Source: Spirochaetales bacterium (GTDB lineage Bacteria > Spirochaetota > Spirochaetia > JAGLYY01). From it: a stretch of DNA of 20,213 nucleotides. Location: NCBI GenBank assembly GCA_023131935.1, contig JAGLYY010000331.1, forward strand, positions 1 to 20,213. Reading direction: 5' to 3'. Shown in pieces: positions 1-7,566 of this stretch. Under the pieces are notes generated by a model. It ran no database searches, was not told the origin of the DNA, and saw only the letters and a program-made list of their open reading frames with translations. Both the position numbers and the translations under genes were made by a program. Position 1 is the first letter of the stretch; the number at the start of each line of letters is the position of its first letter.

Positions 1-14
1 CACTGTGATTCTCT

Positions 15-1130
15 TTAACCTCCCGCAAGAGAAATCAGTACACCCGCGGCAATCGCTGAACCGATGACCCCGGCGACGTTGGGTCCCATGGCATTCATAA
101 GAAGGAAATTACCAGGGTCCTCCTCCTGTCCGACTTTCTGCACAACCCGGGCCGCCATCGGTACGGCGGAAACCCCCGCTGCGCCGATCATCGGATTGAC
201 TTTCCCACGGGAAAAGAAGTACATCAACTTGCCAAGCATCAATCCGGAAACAGTACCGATTCCAAAGGCAACGAGCCCAAGGCAAATGATATAGCCGGTT
301 TGTATTGTAAGGAATTCTTCAGCGGACATCTTTGCTCCAACAGAGATCCCTAAAAAGATCGTAACGATATTGATAAGTTCATTCTGTGCGGTTTTACTGA
401 GCCTATCAACCACCCCGGATTCTTTTAAGAGGTTTCCAAGCATCAACATTCCAATAAGGGGGGTTGAATCGGGAATAAGGAGAGCGGAAGCGATGGTAGC
501 AAGAATGGGGAACAGGATTTTAACCCGCTTCGATACCGGAGAAGGTTCGCTCATCCGTACCAAACGCTCCTTTTTTGTAGTAAACATCTTGATGAGAGGG
601 GGCTGGATAATGGGTACCAAAGCCATATAGGAGTAGGCGGCAACAGCGATGGGTCCAAGCAGGTGATCTGCAAGCTTTGAGGTCAGGTAAATAGCTGTCG
701 GACCATCTGCCCCCCCGATAATGGCAATCGACGCGGCCTCCGCGAAATCGAATCCCAACACCTTGGCACCGAGCAGGGTACCAAAGATCCCGAACTGGGC
801 GGCTGCCCCTAAAAGGAAGGTCTTCGGATTGGAAAGGAGAGGACCGAAGTCGGTCATCGCGCCAATACCAAGGAAAATAAGGGGAGGAAAGATCCCCGAC
901 TTTATCCCAAAATAAAAATAGTGGAGAAGCCCGGTGTCCTCCATCAAACCGGCTAAAGGCATGTTTACAAGCACTGCGCCGAACCCTATGGGAAGGAGCA
1001 GGAGGGGTTCATACTTCTTCACAATCCCCAGATAGATCAGAAGCCCGCCGATGGCAATCATGAGAATATTCTGCCAGGTAAGGGCAGCAAACCCGGTACT
1101 TTCCAGGAAGGTTAAAAACATCTGCAGCAT
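15..1130 (-). CDS. mmdB: Sodium-pumping decarboxylase beta subunit (methylmalonyl-CoA decarboxylase type)
   Basis: Membrane subunit of 371 residues that decarboxylates carboxybiotin and couples this to Na+ export across the inner membrane. It is almost entirely hydrophobic. GGADGPTAI (residues 139-147) holds Asp142, matching the essential Asp203 of Klebsiella OadB. Asn312, Gly316, Ser321 and Arg328 in the stretch NPMIGAAGVSAVPMAAR have the same spacing as the family's Asn373, Gly377, Ser382 and Arg389. These residue roles are family knowledge; the spacing match is seen here. The gene follows the biotin carrier gene by 11 bases and has a G-rich ribosome binding site about 7 bases before ATG. 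OadB, MmdB and GcdB cannot be told apart from this chain alone; the choice of MmdB rests on the carboxyltransferase gene upstream. The start and stop are both inside the window. Confidence 0.93.
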   Translation of the reverse strand: MLQMFLTFLESTGFAALTWQNILMIAIGGLLIYLGIVKKYEPLLLLPIGFGAVLVNMPLAGLMEDTGLLHYFYFGIKSGIFPPLIFLGIGAMTDFGPLLSNPKTFLLGAAAQFGIFGTLLGAKVLGFDFAEAASIAIIGGADGPTAIYLTSKLADHLLGPIAVAAYSYMALVPIIQPPLIKMFTTKKERLVRMSEPSPVSKRVKILFPILATIASALLIPDSTPLIGMLMLGNLLKESGVVDRLSKTAQNELINIVTIFLGISVGAKMSAEEFLTIQTGYIICLGLVAFGIGTVSGLMLGKLMYFFSRGKVNPMIGAAGVSAVPMAARVVQKVGQEEDPGNFLLMNAMGPNVAGVIGSAIAAGVLISLAGG

Positions 1131-1141
1131 TAAAAAACCCC

Positions 1142-1582
1142 CTACCCGATACTGATGAGCGGCTGGCCCTGGCTAATGTTGGTGTTTGACTGGACAAATA
1201 CCTCTACAACAGATCCATCATGAGCGGCGATTACTTCAATGTCCATCTTCATGGCTTCCATCATTACCACCAGTTGCCCATTGGTTACCTGGTCCCCTTT
1301 CACAACAAGAACCTCTTTTACCAGCCCTGTCATGGGGGCAACAATTGCTCCTGCTGCTGCTCCGGCAGGTGGAGCCTGGGCTGCCGGGGTCACCGGGACC
1401 ACAGGTGTTCGAGGGGCCTGAGTTTGAGCGCTGGGGCGACTTACCGGTTCAGGATTCTTTTCCGGGAGGAGATGCACTGTATAGGTTTTACCACCCCGGG
1501 AAATTTCTATTACATCACCCTTACGTTCAGCATCTACGGTAAAGGTTTCTCCTTGATATTGCATTGTTATCTGTTTCTTCAT
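1142..1582 (-). CDS. mmdC: Biotin carboxyl carrier subunit of the sodium-pumping decarboxylase
   Basis: Carrier protein of 146 residues that shuttles carboxybiotin from the carboxyltransferase to the membrane beta subunit. The N-terminal 45 residues form a small beta-rich region. A flexible Pro/Ala-rich linker follows at about residues 45-78. The biotinyl/lipoyl domain covers residues 79-146, with the biotin-accepting lysine at Lys112 in the motif EAMKMD. The gene starts 4 bases after the stop codon of the gamma-like subunit gene (TAA GAGA ATG), which suggests translational coupling. The Pro/Ala linker and position between the small and beta subunits match the gamma subunit of methylmalonyl-CoA or glutaconyl-CoA decarboxylases. 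No biotin ligase gene is present in the window. Confidence 0.92.
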   Translation of the reverse strand: MKKQITMQYQGETFTVDAERKGDVIEISRGGKTYTVHLLPEKNPEPVSRPSAQTQAPRTPVVPVTPAAQAPPAGAAAGAIVAPMTGLVKEVLVVKGDQVTNGQLVVMMEAMKMDIEVIAAHDGSVVEVFVQSNTNISQGQPLISIG

Positions 1583-1586
1583 TCTC

Positions 1587-1931
1587 TTATACTCCAGTAA
1601 CGGATGCTTGTATTCGCGGGGTCACAACCCAGGGGTCCTGCTGGTCCCGGGGATTCGGTTCCCATGACGCGGCGGAAACCTGATGTTTCTGCTCTTCCAG
1701 GAACAGGTAGGCAGTAGCAGCGGCAATTACCCACCCGGCTTCACTATACTTCGAAGATCGGCTTTCCTTGGCACCCCTCATGATAAGAGGATTGCTCTCC
1801 TCTTTCTTCTTTCCACTGAAAAAGGTGGTGAGAAGAAACATGAGAATACTTAAGAAACTGAGGAAACCGAACACAACCGCCATTCCAAGAACGGCGGACA
1901 TAACGCTGTAGTCGAATGTTTCTATATTCAT
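1587..1931 (-). CDS. mmdD: Small membrane subunit of the sodium-pumping decarboxylase (OadG/MmdD family)
   Basis: Protein of 114 residues with one N-terminal membrane helix (about residues 12-38), then a charged stretch beginning GKKKEE and a soluble tail. This is the layout of OadG/MmdD subunits, which anchor and assemble the peripheral carboxyltransferase on the membrane beta subunit. Sequence similarity in this family is weak, so the call rests on the single helix, the size, and the position between carboxyltransferase and biotin carrier genes. It starts 20 bases after the mmdA stop. A GGGAG sequence lies rather far upstream, about 13 bases from ATG. A small accessory subunit such as MmdE, known in Veillonella, is not present. 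Confidence 0.82.
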   Translation of the reverse strand: MNIETFDYSVMSAVLGMAVVFGFLSFLSILMFLLTTFFSGKKKEESNPLIMRGAKESRSSKYSEAGWVIAAATAYLFLEEQKHQVSAASWEPNPRDQQDPWVVTPRIQASVTGV

Positions 1932-1951
1932 TCTTACTCAATCTCCCGATA

Positions 1952-3502
1952 TTACAACGGTATATTGCCGTGTTTCTTAGCCGGTCGATCTTCCCTCTTT
2001 CTCATGTTCATTTCGAGGGACCTGATAAGCTCAATCCGGGTATATTTCGGATCGATAATCTCATCGATATAACCAAAACCTGCCGCGATAAAGGGGTTCA
2101 TCACCGTTTCTTTGAACTCCTCGATCTTTTCAACCCGCTTTTCCTCCGGATTATCCGCTCCCTTAATATCCCTGCGGAAAATGATATTAGCGGCACCTTC
2201 CGCGCCCATGACGGCAACTTGAGCGGTTGGCCATGCAATTGTCCTGTCATATCCCAGGGCCTTGGAGCTCATGGCAATATAGGCGCCCCCATATGCTTTC
2301 CGGAGTATTAGAGAAATCTTTGGGACCGTTGCTTCGGCGATAGCGTATAGTACCTTTGCTCCGTGACGGATAATTCCCCCATGTTCCTGGGCAATGCCAG
2401 GCAGGAAACCGGGTACATCCACGAGAGAAATAATGGGGACATTAAAAGAGTCACAAAACCGAAGGAACCGGGCGGCCTTGTCTGAAGAATCGATATCCAG
2501 GGCAGCAGCATAATAGTTTGGCTGGTTTGCAAAAATCCCGACGGTCCTGCCGTTCAGTTTGGCAAACCCGACTACGATGTTCCTGGCAAAATCAGCATGC
2601 ACTTCGAGGAAGGAACCTCTGTCGAAGACCTCAGCAATGATATCTTTTATATCGTAGGTTTTTCGTTCTTCGTCAGGCAGTATGCTGAACAGATCCGGGT
2701 TCTCCCTGTCGGCAGGATCACCGGTATCGGCAATCGGCGGCTGTTCCATATTGTTTGAAGGGAGGTAGGACAGCAGCTTCCCGACGAAGCTGAAACATTC
2801 CTTCTCAGTGGAGAAGCGGAAGTGAGCAACTCCACTTTTCGAACAATGCGCGGAGGCCCCGCCCAGATCTTCGTGGCTGATGATCTCGCTTGTTACTGTT
2901 TCAATAACCGCGGGACCGGTGATGTACATATGGCTTGTGCCGTCAACCATAAAGACAAAGTCGGTAATTCCCGGTGAATAAACAGCTCCGCCGGCGCAGG
3001 GTCCGAGAATTACGGATAATTGGGGGATAACACCTGACGCGAAGGTGTTATTTCGGAAGATCTTCGCGTATCCGTCAAGGGACAGGGTACCCTCCTGAAT
3101 CCTCGCTCCACCGGAATCATTGATCCCGATAAAGGGGGTCCCATTCTTCAGGGCAAGTTCCTGGGCCTCGGCAATACGGAGAGCATGCATCTCCCCGAGT
3201 GACCCGCCAAGGACGGTAAAATCCTGGGATGAGAGGAATACCTGTTTCCCCCCGATCTTTCCGCTGCCGGTTACGACACCATCTCCCATAAACCTCTTCT
3301 TATCCATCCCGAAGGTGGTGGCCCGGACCGTAACATAGGATTGATGCTCAACAAATGAACCCTCATCCAGAATTTTATCTATCCGCTCACGGGCGGAGAG
3401 TTTTCCTTTCTCATGCTGGGCTTTTATGCGATCCTCACCGCCGCCCTTAAGCATCTTTACACGGCGCTCTTTCAGGTTCTGAACACGCTCTTGATTAGTC
3501 AC
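1952..3502 (-). CDS. mmdA: Methylmalonyl-CoA decarboxylase alpha subunit (carboxyltransferase)
   Basis: Carboxyltransferase of 516 residues that moves the carboxyl group from methylmalonyl-CoA to biotin, giving propionyl-CoA. Two crotonase-fold halves are visible. The first has DSGGARIQEG (129-138) and GPCAGGAVYSP (167-177); the second has VDVPGF (361-366), RKAYGGAY (401-408) and EGAANI (435-440). These glycine-rich loops form the oxyanion holes in propionyl-CoA carboxylase beta and MmdA. The length fits MmdA rather than the longer GcdA (about 590 residues), and it is not the TIM-barrel OadA. A role as acyl-CoA carboxylase subunit is disfavoured because a Na+-pump beta subunit follows and no biotin carboxylase gene is present. 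The start is GTG, 4 bases after a GGGAGG ribosome binding site. First gene of a four-gene operon. Confidence 0.92.
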   Translation of the reverse strand: MTNQERVQNLKERRVKMLKGGGEDRIKAQHEKGKLSARERIDKILDEGSFVEHQSYVTVRATTFGMDKKRFMGDGVVTGSGKIGGKQVFLSSQDFTVLGGSLGEMHALRIAEAQELALKNGTPFIGINDSGGARIQEGTLSLDGYAKIFRNNTFASGVIPQLSVILGPCAGGAVYSPGITDFVFMVDGTSHMYITGPAVIETVTSEIISHEDLGGASAHCSKSGVAHFRFSTEKECFSFVGKLLSYLPSNNMEQPPIADTGDPADRENPDLFSILPDEERKTYDIKDIIAEVFDRGSFLEVHADFARNIVVGFAKLNGRTVGIFANQPNYYAAALDIDSSDKAARFLRFCDSFNVPIISLVDVPGFLPGIAQEHGGIIRHGAKVLYAIAEATVPKISLILRKAYGGAYIAMSSKALGYDRTIAWPTAQVAVMGAEGAANIIFRRDIKGADNPEEKRVEKIEEFKETVMNPFIAAGFGYIDEIIDPKYTRIELIRSLEMNMRKREDRPAKKHGNIPL

Positions 3503-3506
3503 ATGA

Positions 3507-3512
3507 CCTCCC
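3507..3512 (-). promoter_or_regulatory. Ribosome binding site of mmdA, with an overlapping start-stop ATGTGA
   Basis: GGGAGG on the minus strand lies 4 bases before the GTG start codon. An out-of-frame ATG overlaps this GTG by one base (ATG at 3504-3502) and is followed at once by TGA, so a ribosome choosing the ATG would stop immediately. The GTG frame matches the N-terminus expected for the family (ERVQNLKERR). Confidence 0.65.
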
Positions 3513-3543
3513 TCATGGTAGTCTCACTCATTATGATAGTTTT

Positions 3544-3571
3544 CCTATATTATTGTATTTCTTATTATCAA
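3544..3571 (-). promoter_or_regulatory. Candidate promoter of the mmd operon
   Basis: On the minus strand TTGATA (3571-3566) and TATAGG (3549-3544) are separated by 16 bases, in an AT-rich patch about 42 bases before the mmdA start. The -10 match is only partial, so this is a candidate. It fits the 139-base gap between this operon and the upstream DUF2877 gene. Confidence 0.3.
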
Positions 3572-3641
3572 ACCATCCCACCGAAATAGCAATCAGGATG
3601 GATTCTATTTACCGTGTAATATAGCATGCCCCTTTTAGATG

Positions 3642-4469
3642 TCAACAGAAAATATCCATCCATTCGAAGAACCAAAGAAACCCCGCGGCAGCATCCCAAC
3701 CGGAGGTTGCCCCGTGGCTTCCGATTGTCTCCAGGGAACCGCTTATATCCCCGGAGGCCAACTGCTCCATGGAGCGGAGGAGATAGGCGGGAAACCGCCC
3801 TTCGAGGGCCCCGAGCAGCAGGGTTTTCCCCCCACAAGAGGTCCCCGGCAGGGCCTGCCGAATCGAATCACCCCACAACGATTCACCCCATCTACCCTGG
3901 ATTTGCTCCCCAAGGAGTACGCCCGTCAGAAAATCATCCCCCGACGGAGTAAAACCGGGGCCCAAACCCACAAACCCGGATAGGTCGGGAGGGACTTTAT
4001 CTCCCTTCCCCTCCGTGGCTTTGCTGAGGAATCTCAGAGCGAAACGGGAGTGAATATTCCGGGATCCTCCGGTAACAACCGGAGCTAATCCCTCCGCGGG
4101 AGCATGATCGATGTATTCGGCAAGAAAATCTTTAATAACTTCCGGAGTAATCCCTGACGCGATCTCCCTTGTGATAACCCCCTCCCAGAGAACCGTGCCG
4201 CCGGTATCGATACGAAAATCATCAAAGATAAAACTCTTGCCGGTCCATCTCACCTTCGCCCCTTCGTGTATCAGGTTCGAAGGCCTGTTAAAAACTTCCG
4301 GTGCCACAAGGCCAAAGACGCTCATTCCCATACTATCGGGAAGAAAGGAGATGAAAAATCCATCAGGATGAAGGATATTCACCGCTTTTGAATACATGGC
4401 CCCCACCAGGCCATCCCAGGGGGACTGAGGTACAAAGCTTCCTGTTAGCCTGGCTTGAAAAATCATCAT
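3642..4469 (-). CDS. DUF2877 (AllH/YlbF-like) protein
   Basis: Protein of 275 residues recognised by two family signatures: GLGPGFTPSGDDFLTG (168-183) and HGATSGWDAAAG (252-263). The DUF2877 family includes E. coli YlbF/AllH, a subunit of oxamate carbamoyltransferase in anaerobic allantoin breakdown, together with FdrA/AllF and YlbE/AllG. Neither partner is in this window, so the enzyme role cannot be assumed. The GDD and HGATSG motifs suggest a conserved binding or catalytic site; this is inference. The gene lies 98 bases after a nucleobase permease gene on the same strand, with a strong terminator between them. The start is ATG-ATG; the first was taken, preceded by AAGAGTGG as a weak ribosome binding site. 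Confidence 0.8.
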   Translation of the reverse strand: MMIFQARLTGSFVPQSPWDGLVGAMYSKAVNILHPDGFFISFLPDSMGMSVFGLVAPEVFNRPSNLIHEGAKVRWTGKSFIFDDFRIDTGGTVLWEGVITREIASGITPEVIKDFLAEYIDHAPAEGLAPVVTGGSRNIHSRFALRFLSKATEGKGDKVPPDLSGFVGLGPGFTPSGDDFLTGVLLGEQIQGRWGESLWGDSIRQALPGTSCGGKTLLLGALEGRFPAYLLRSMEQLASGDISGSLETIGSHGATSGWDAAAGFLWFFEWMDIFC

Positions 4470-4510
4470 CCACTCTTGTTATCCACTATAGCGGAGATAC
4501 AATCACTTAG

Positions 4511-4543
4511 AAAAGGGAAAGCCATCAACAGCAATTGATGGCT
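4511..4543 (-). terminator. Intrinsic terminator after uraA
   Basis: On the minus strand AGCCATCAA (4543-4535) and TTGATGGCT (4528-4520) form a perfect 9-base-pair stem around a 6-base loop. A pyrimidine-rich tract TTCCCTTTT follows. It begins 24 bases after the permease stop codon. It would limit read-through into the DUF2877 gene. Confidence 0.8.
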
Positions 4544-4567
4544 CTCCGATGAAGAGAAATAGAAATC

Positions 4568-5803
4568 TCAGGATTTCTTGAAGACCTGCTTGGAGTTGAG
4601 GATTATATTAAGAAGAATACCGACAATCGCGGAAAGGCCGAGACCCTGGAGAGTAATAGGACCAAGTGAGAAGGAGGCGCCGCCGATACCGAGAACAAGC
4701 ATCGCGGCGGTAATCATCAGGTTACCCGGCTCTGTCATATCAACCTTGGCATCTACCATGTTTTTAATACCGATGGAAGAAATCATACCAAAGAGCAGGA
4801 TCGATATACCGCCAATAACGGGACCAGGGATGGTACCGATAACGCTGGTGAATTTCGGTATCAGAGAGAGGATGATAGCGAAGATCGCCGCGACCCTCAT
4901 GATGATTGGATCTTTTGCACCGGTCAGGGCAACAGCTCCGGTGTTTTCGGAGTAGGTAGTATTAGCGGGACCGCCCATCAAAGCGGAAAGGGAGGTGGCT
5001 AACCCATCACCAAGCAGGGTCCGGTGGATACCGGGATCCTTGATGAAGTCCTTTCCAACTACATTTCCGATAGCCAGAACATCCCCAAAGTGCTCTACAA
5101 TGGTAACGATCGCGACAGGAACGGTAAGACCAATGGCAAAGCCTGAAAACTTTGGAAGCATAAATCCAGGAAGTCCCACCCATGCTGCCTCTTTTACCGC
5201 GGAAAAATCAACAATCCCGATGATGATCGATAGAACGTATCCGGCAACCAGGGCAATTATGACCGGCAGGTACCTGATAAACCCTTTGAGGGCTTTCCTT
5301 ACAAAGACACCCGCTACAAAGGTAAACCCTGCTACTGCCCAGCATCCGCGAACACCAATCTTCTCTAAAACACCGGGCGAATAGGTCCCGTCGGCATTCT
5401 GAATCGCGACATTCGCCAACATTAATCCGATAAGGATGATTATCGGGCCTGTTACCGTTGGAGGCAGGATCTTGTGAAGAACATCGTAGGGCACGAATTT
5501 AAAGAGGATAGCTACAATTACGTAGAGAAAGCCCGCGATCAGGATACCACCGGTTGCGTACGCAAGATCACCAGTCTCCTGGATTATGGCAAAGATCGGG
5601 GGTAAGAACGAAAAAGAACTACCCAGGAATACCGGCACTTTGAATTTTGTCAAGATGTGGAACAGGAGGGTACCGATACCTGCCGCGAAGAGGGTTACAC
5701 CTACATCCAGGCCTGTAATGAGCGGGACCAGAACAGTCGCGCCAAACATGACAAAGGTGTGTTGCAATCCCATTACAACATTTTTGGCATTAAGATCTTT
5801 CAC
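4568..5803 (-). CDS. uraA: Uracil/xanthine permease family transporter (NCS2, UraA-like)
   Basis: Inner-membrane proton-coupled nucleobase importer of 411 residues with the many hydrophobic segments expected of the 14-helix NCS2 fold. UraA hallmarks are present: GLQHTFVMFGATVLVP (residues 12-27, with His15), the helix-8 glutamate Glu237 in TIVEHFGD, and Glu286 in GGPANTTYSENTGAVALT (277-294). In E. coli UraA the matching residues bind uracil. The open frame extends 18 codons upstream, but AAGGAG lies 6 bases before the GTG at 5803 and the homologous part begins just after it, so I chose this start. It is divergent from the XRE-cupin gene. Uracil is the likely substrate; xanthine or another purine is possible given the AllH-like neighbour. 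Confidence 0.9.
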   Translation of the reverse strand: MKDLNAKNVVMGLQHTFVMFGATVLVPLITGLDVGVTLFAAGIGTLLFHILTKFKVPVFLGSSFSFLPPIFAIIQETGDLAYATGGILIAGFLYVIVAILFKFVPYDVLHKILPPTVTGPIIILIGLMLANVAIQNADGTYSPGVLEKIGVRGCWAVAGFTFVAGVFVRKALKGFIRYLPVIIALVAGYVLSIIIGIVDFSAVKEAAWVGLPGFMLPKFSGFAIGLTVPVAIVTIVEHFGDVLAIGNVVGKDFIKDPGIHRTLLGDGLATSLSALMGGPANTTYSENTGAVALTGAKDPIIMRVAAIFAIILSLIPKFTSVIGTIPGPVIGGISILLFGMISSIGIKNMVDAKVDMTEPGNLMITAAMLVLGIGGASFSLGPITLQGLGLSAIVGILLNIILNSKQVFKKS

Positions 5804-5809
5804 AATCTT

Positions 5810-5815
5810 CTCCTT
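5810..5815 (-). promoter_or_regulatory. Ribosome binding site fixing the uraA GTG start
   Basis: AAGGAG on the minus strand, 6 bases before GTG (5803). No comparable site precedes the ATG of the longer frame at 5857. This is the main reason for the shorter start. Confidence 0.75.
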
Positions 5816-5867
5816 TATGCAATTTTTCCCACACCAGGTGCGGGGTTGAAACCACATTCAAAAGAAT

Positions 5868-5895
5868 ATTTTACCATGAATAGGGACACAAGCAA
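5868..5895 (-). promoter_or_regulatory. Candidate promoter of uraA
   Basis: On the minus strand TTGCTT (5895-5890) and TAAAAT (5873-5868) are 16 bases apart. This would give a leader of about 60 bases containing a 7-base-pair hairpin (5828-5844). The -10 is good and the -35 only half matched. Confidence 0.4.
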
Positions 5896-5952
5896 GAAAA
5901 ATCTTTCTTGAGCCCTGTTTTAGAAATCTTAAAGTTTCCATTGCTAATTTCT

Positions 5953-5985
5953 GTTCAATATATTAAACTTTAGTTCAATGAACTA
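5953..5985. promoter_or_regulatory. Paired inverted repeats, likely operator of the XRE-cupin gene
   Basis: Two dyads sit directly before the regulator gene. GTTCAATATATTAAAC (5953-5968) is an inverted repeat with one mismatched pair. TAGTTCAATGAACTA (5971-5985) is a perfect 7-1-7 inverted repeat ending 5 bases before the ATG. The word GTTCAAT starts both half-sites, 20 bases apart, close to two turns of the helix. Autoregulation by the XRE-cupin protein is the obvious reading. The sites are about 60 bases upstream of the uraA -35, so control of uraA is possible but less direct. Confidence 0.6.
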
Positions 5986-5990
5986 TAACA

Positions 5991-6581
5991 ATGGGTGTCG
6001 GCATGAAGGGCAACGCGGAACCTCCTCAGGTAGGCAGGGGAATCCAAAAACTAAGGAAAGAGAGAAACCTCTCCCTCGATGATCTTGCGAAACGGAGCGG
6101 GGTATCAAAATCGATGCTCTCTCAGATTGAAAGCGGGAAAGTTAATCCTACCATCGCTACTGTATGGAAAATCGCGAACGGGCTTGGAGTGGCCCTGCAA
6201 GTTCTCCTTGAAGGATGGGAAGAACCTCCCGGTAAATTCACCGTTACACGGGCAAAGGATGTGGTAGTCCTCGACTCTCCCGATGAAAACATCCATTTCA
6301 GGGTCCTCTCCCCTCTTTCAATGGCAGACGATCTCGAATTTTACCTCCTCACCCTTCAAGGCCGGGGAAAACTTGAATCGGCGGCCCATTATAACGGCAC
6401 TGAAGAATGTTTAACCGTACTTAAAGGGAAAATAAAAGTAACGGTATCAGAACAATCAACAGAACTACATGAGGGTGATTTCATCACCTACCATGCGGAT
6501 AAAACCCACATCATAGAAAATCCCGCAAATGAACCGGCTCAAATTCACATGGTTGTTCGGCACGGCAGGAAAAACAGTTAA
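5991..6581 (+). CDS. XRE-family transcriptional regulator with C-terminal cupin domain
   Basis: DNA-binding regulator of 196 residues. The helix-turn-helix spans about residues 16-70 (GIQKLRKERNLSLDDLAKRS, then GVSKSMLSQIESGKVNPTIA). A single cupin domain spans about residues 105-190 and includes GTEECLTVLKGKIKV and a late THIIENP histidine; it probably senses a small ligand. The gene lies 14 bases before the threonine dehydrogenase gene on the same strand, so it likely controls this catabolic operon and itself. The ligand (threonine, glycine or a derivative) is inference. No clear ribosome binding site precedes the ATG at 5991, because a palindrome occupies that place. The start at 6003 (residue 5) is an alternative. 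Base composition is like the flanking genes, not like the two enzyme genes it precedes. Confidence 0.88.
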   Translation: MGVGMKGNAEPPQVGRGIQKLRKERNLSLDDLAKRSGVSKSMLSQIESGKVNPTIATVWKIANGLGVALQVLLEGWEEPPGKFTVTRAKDVVVLDSPDENIHFRVLSPLSMADDLEFYLLTLQGRGKLESAAHYNGTEECLTVLKGKIKVTVSEQSTELHEGDFITYHADKTHIIENPANEPAQIHMVVRHGRKNS

Positions 6582-6595
6582 GATAAGGAGCAGGT

Positions 6596-7552
6596 ATGAG
6601 AAAAATTTTAGTAACAGGTGCAGTTGGTCAGATCGGTTCTGAATTAACTATGTATCTAAGAAAAAAATATGGTGATGATAAGGTTGTTGCAGTAGGCCAC
6701 AGAACACAACCTTCTGAGAAACTTCGCAATTCAGGGCTTTTTGATTTTATGGATTGCACAAATATAAAACAAGTAGAGAACACCGTTAAAAAATATGATA
6801 TTGGAACAATCTATCATCTTGCAGCAGTCCTTTCCGCTGTAGGAGAAAAAAACCCCCAGACTGCATGGAATGTAAATATTAACGGACTTTACAATGTTCT
6901 TGAGGTTGCACGCGAAAACAAGTCCGCAGTTTTTGTGCCAAGCTCAATCGCAGCATTCGGCCCGGATACCCCGAAAGATAATACCCCCCAGGATACTATC
7001 CAGAGACCCACAACAATATACGGTGTGAGTAAGGTTGCAGGTGAACTTCTCTGCGATTATTATTATCTCAAATTCGGTGTGGATACAAGAGGGGTACGCT
7101 ATCCCGGCATTATTTCTTATGAAACACTTCCGGGTGGTGGTACTACAGATTACGCGGTAGAAATATTCTATAAAGCAATAAAAAACAAAAAATATACCTG
7201 TTTCTTAAAAGAAGATACAATGCTTGATATGATGTATATGCCGGATGCACTAAAATCAGCAGTTGACTTGATGGAAACAGACCCATCAAAATTGAAACAC
7301 AGGAATGCCTTTAATGTTACCTCATTCAGCATAACACCCAGGCTACTTGCAGAAGAGATAAAAAAAGAGATTCCTGAATTTGAAATTGATTATGATGTTG
7401 ACCCTGAGAAGCAAGCGATTGCAGACTCCTGGCCCAACAATCTTGATGACAGCATAGCAAAGGAAGAATGGGGATGGTCGCCCACATACAACCTTCGCGC
7501 AATGATAAAAGATATGATAGAAAAATTGAGCGAGAAACTCAAAAAACAATAA
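6596..7552 (+). CDS. tdh: L-threonine 3-dehydrogenase, extended SDR type
   Basis: NAD-dependent enzyme of 318 residues that oxidises L-threonine to 2-amino-3-ketobutyrate in the cytoplasm. The NAD-binding loop is GAVGQIGS (8-15), and the catalytic pair is Tyr142 and Lys146 in YGVSK, with Ser116/117 before it. RYPGIISYETLPGGGTTDYA (168-187) and the C-terminal IADSWPNNLDDSIA are typical of the SDR-type threonine dehydrogenases rather than UDP-sugar epimerases. The product is unstable and the next gene encodes the enzyme that consumes it, which strongly supports the call. It has an AAGGAG ribosome binding site 5 bases before ATG. Sampled 60-base lines of this gene are 27-38% G+C, whereas a comparison line in the pepP-like gene (12541-12600) is 60%. 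Confidence 0.9.
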   Translation: MRKILVTGAVGQIGSELTMYLRKKYGDDKVVAVGHRTQPSEKLRNSGLFDFMDCTNIKQVENTVKKYDIGTIYHLAAVLSAVGEKNPQTAWNVNINGLYNVLEVARENKSAVFVPSSIAAFGPDTPKDNTPQDTIQRPTTIYGVSKVAGELLCDYYYLKFGVDTRGVRYPGIISYETLPGGGTTDYAVEIFYKAIKNKKYTCFLKEDTMLDMMYMPDALKSAVDLMETDPSKLKHRNAFNVTSFSITPRLLAEEIKKEIPEFEIDYDVDPEKQAIADSWPNNLDDSIAKEEWGWSPTYNLRAMIKDMIEKLSEKLKKQ

Positions 7553-7566
7553 AAGAGAAGATAATA

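Noticed and set aside
1..14. Possible terminator for the mmd operon at the left edge.
   Set aside because: Only 14 bases lie beyond the mmdB stop, too few to judge.
3626..3983. Two plus-strand open frames of about 110 codons opposite the DUF2877 gene.
   Set aside because: They are rich in Pro, Arg and Gly with no recognisable domain, and the minus-strand frame carries two clear family motifs.
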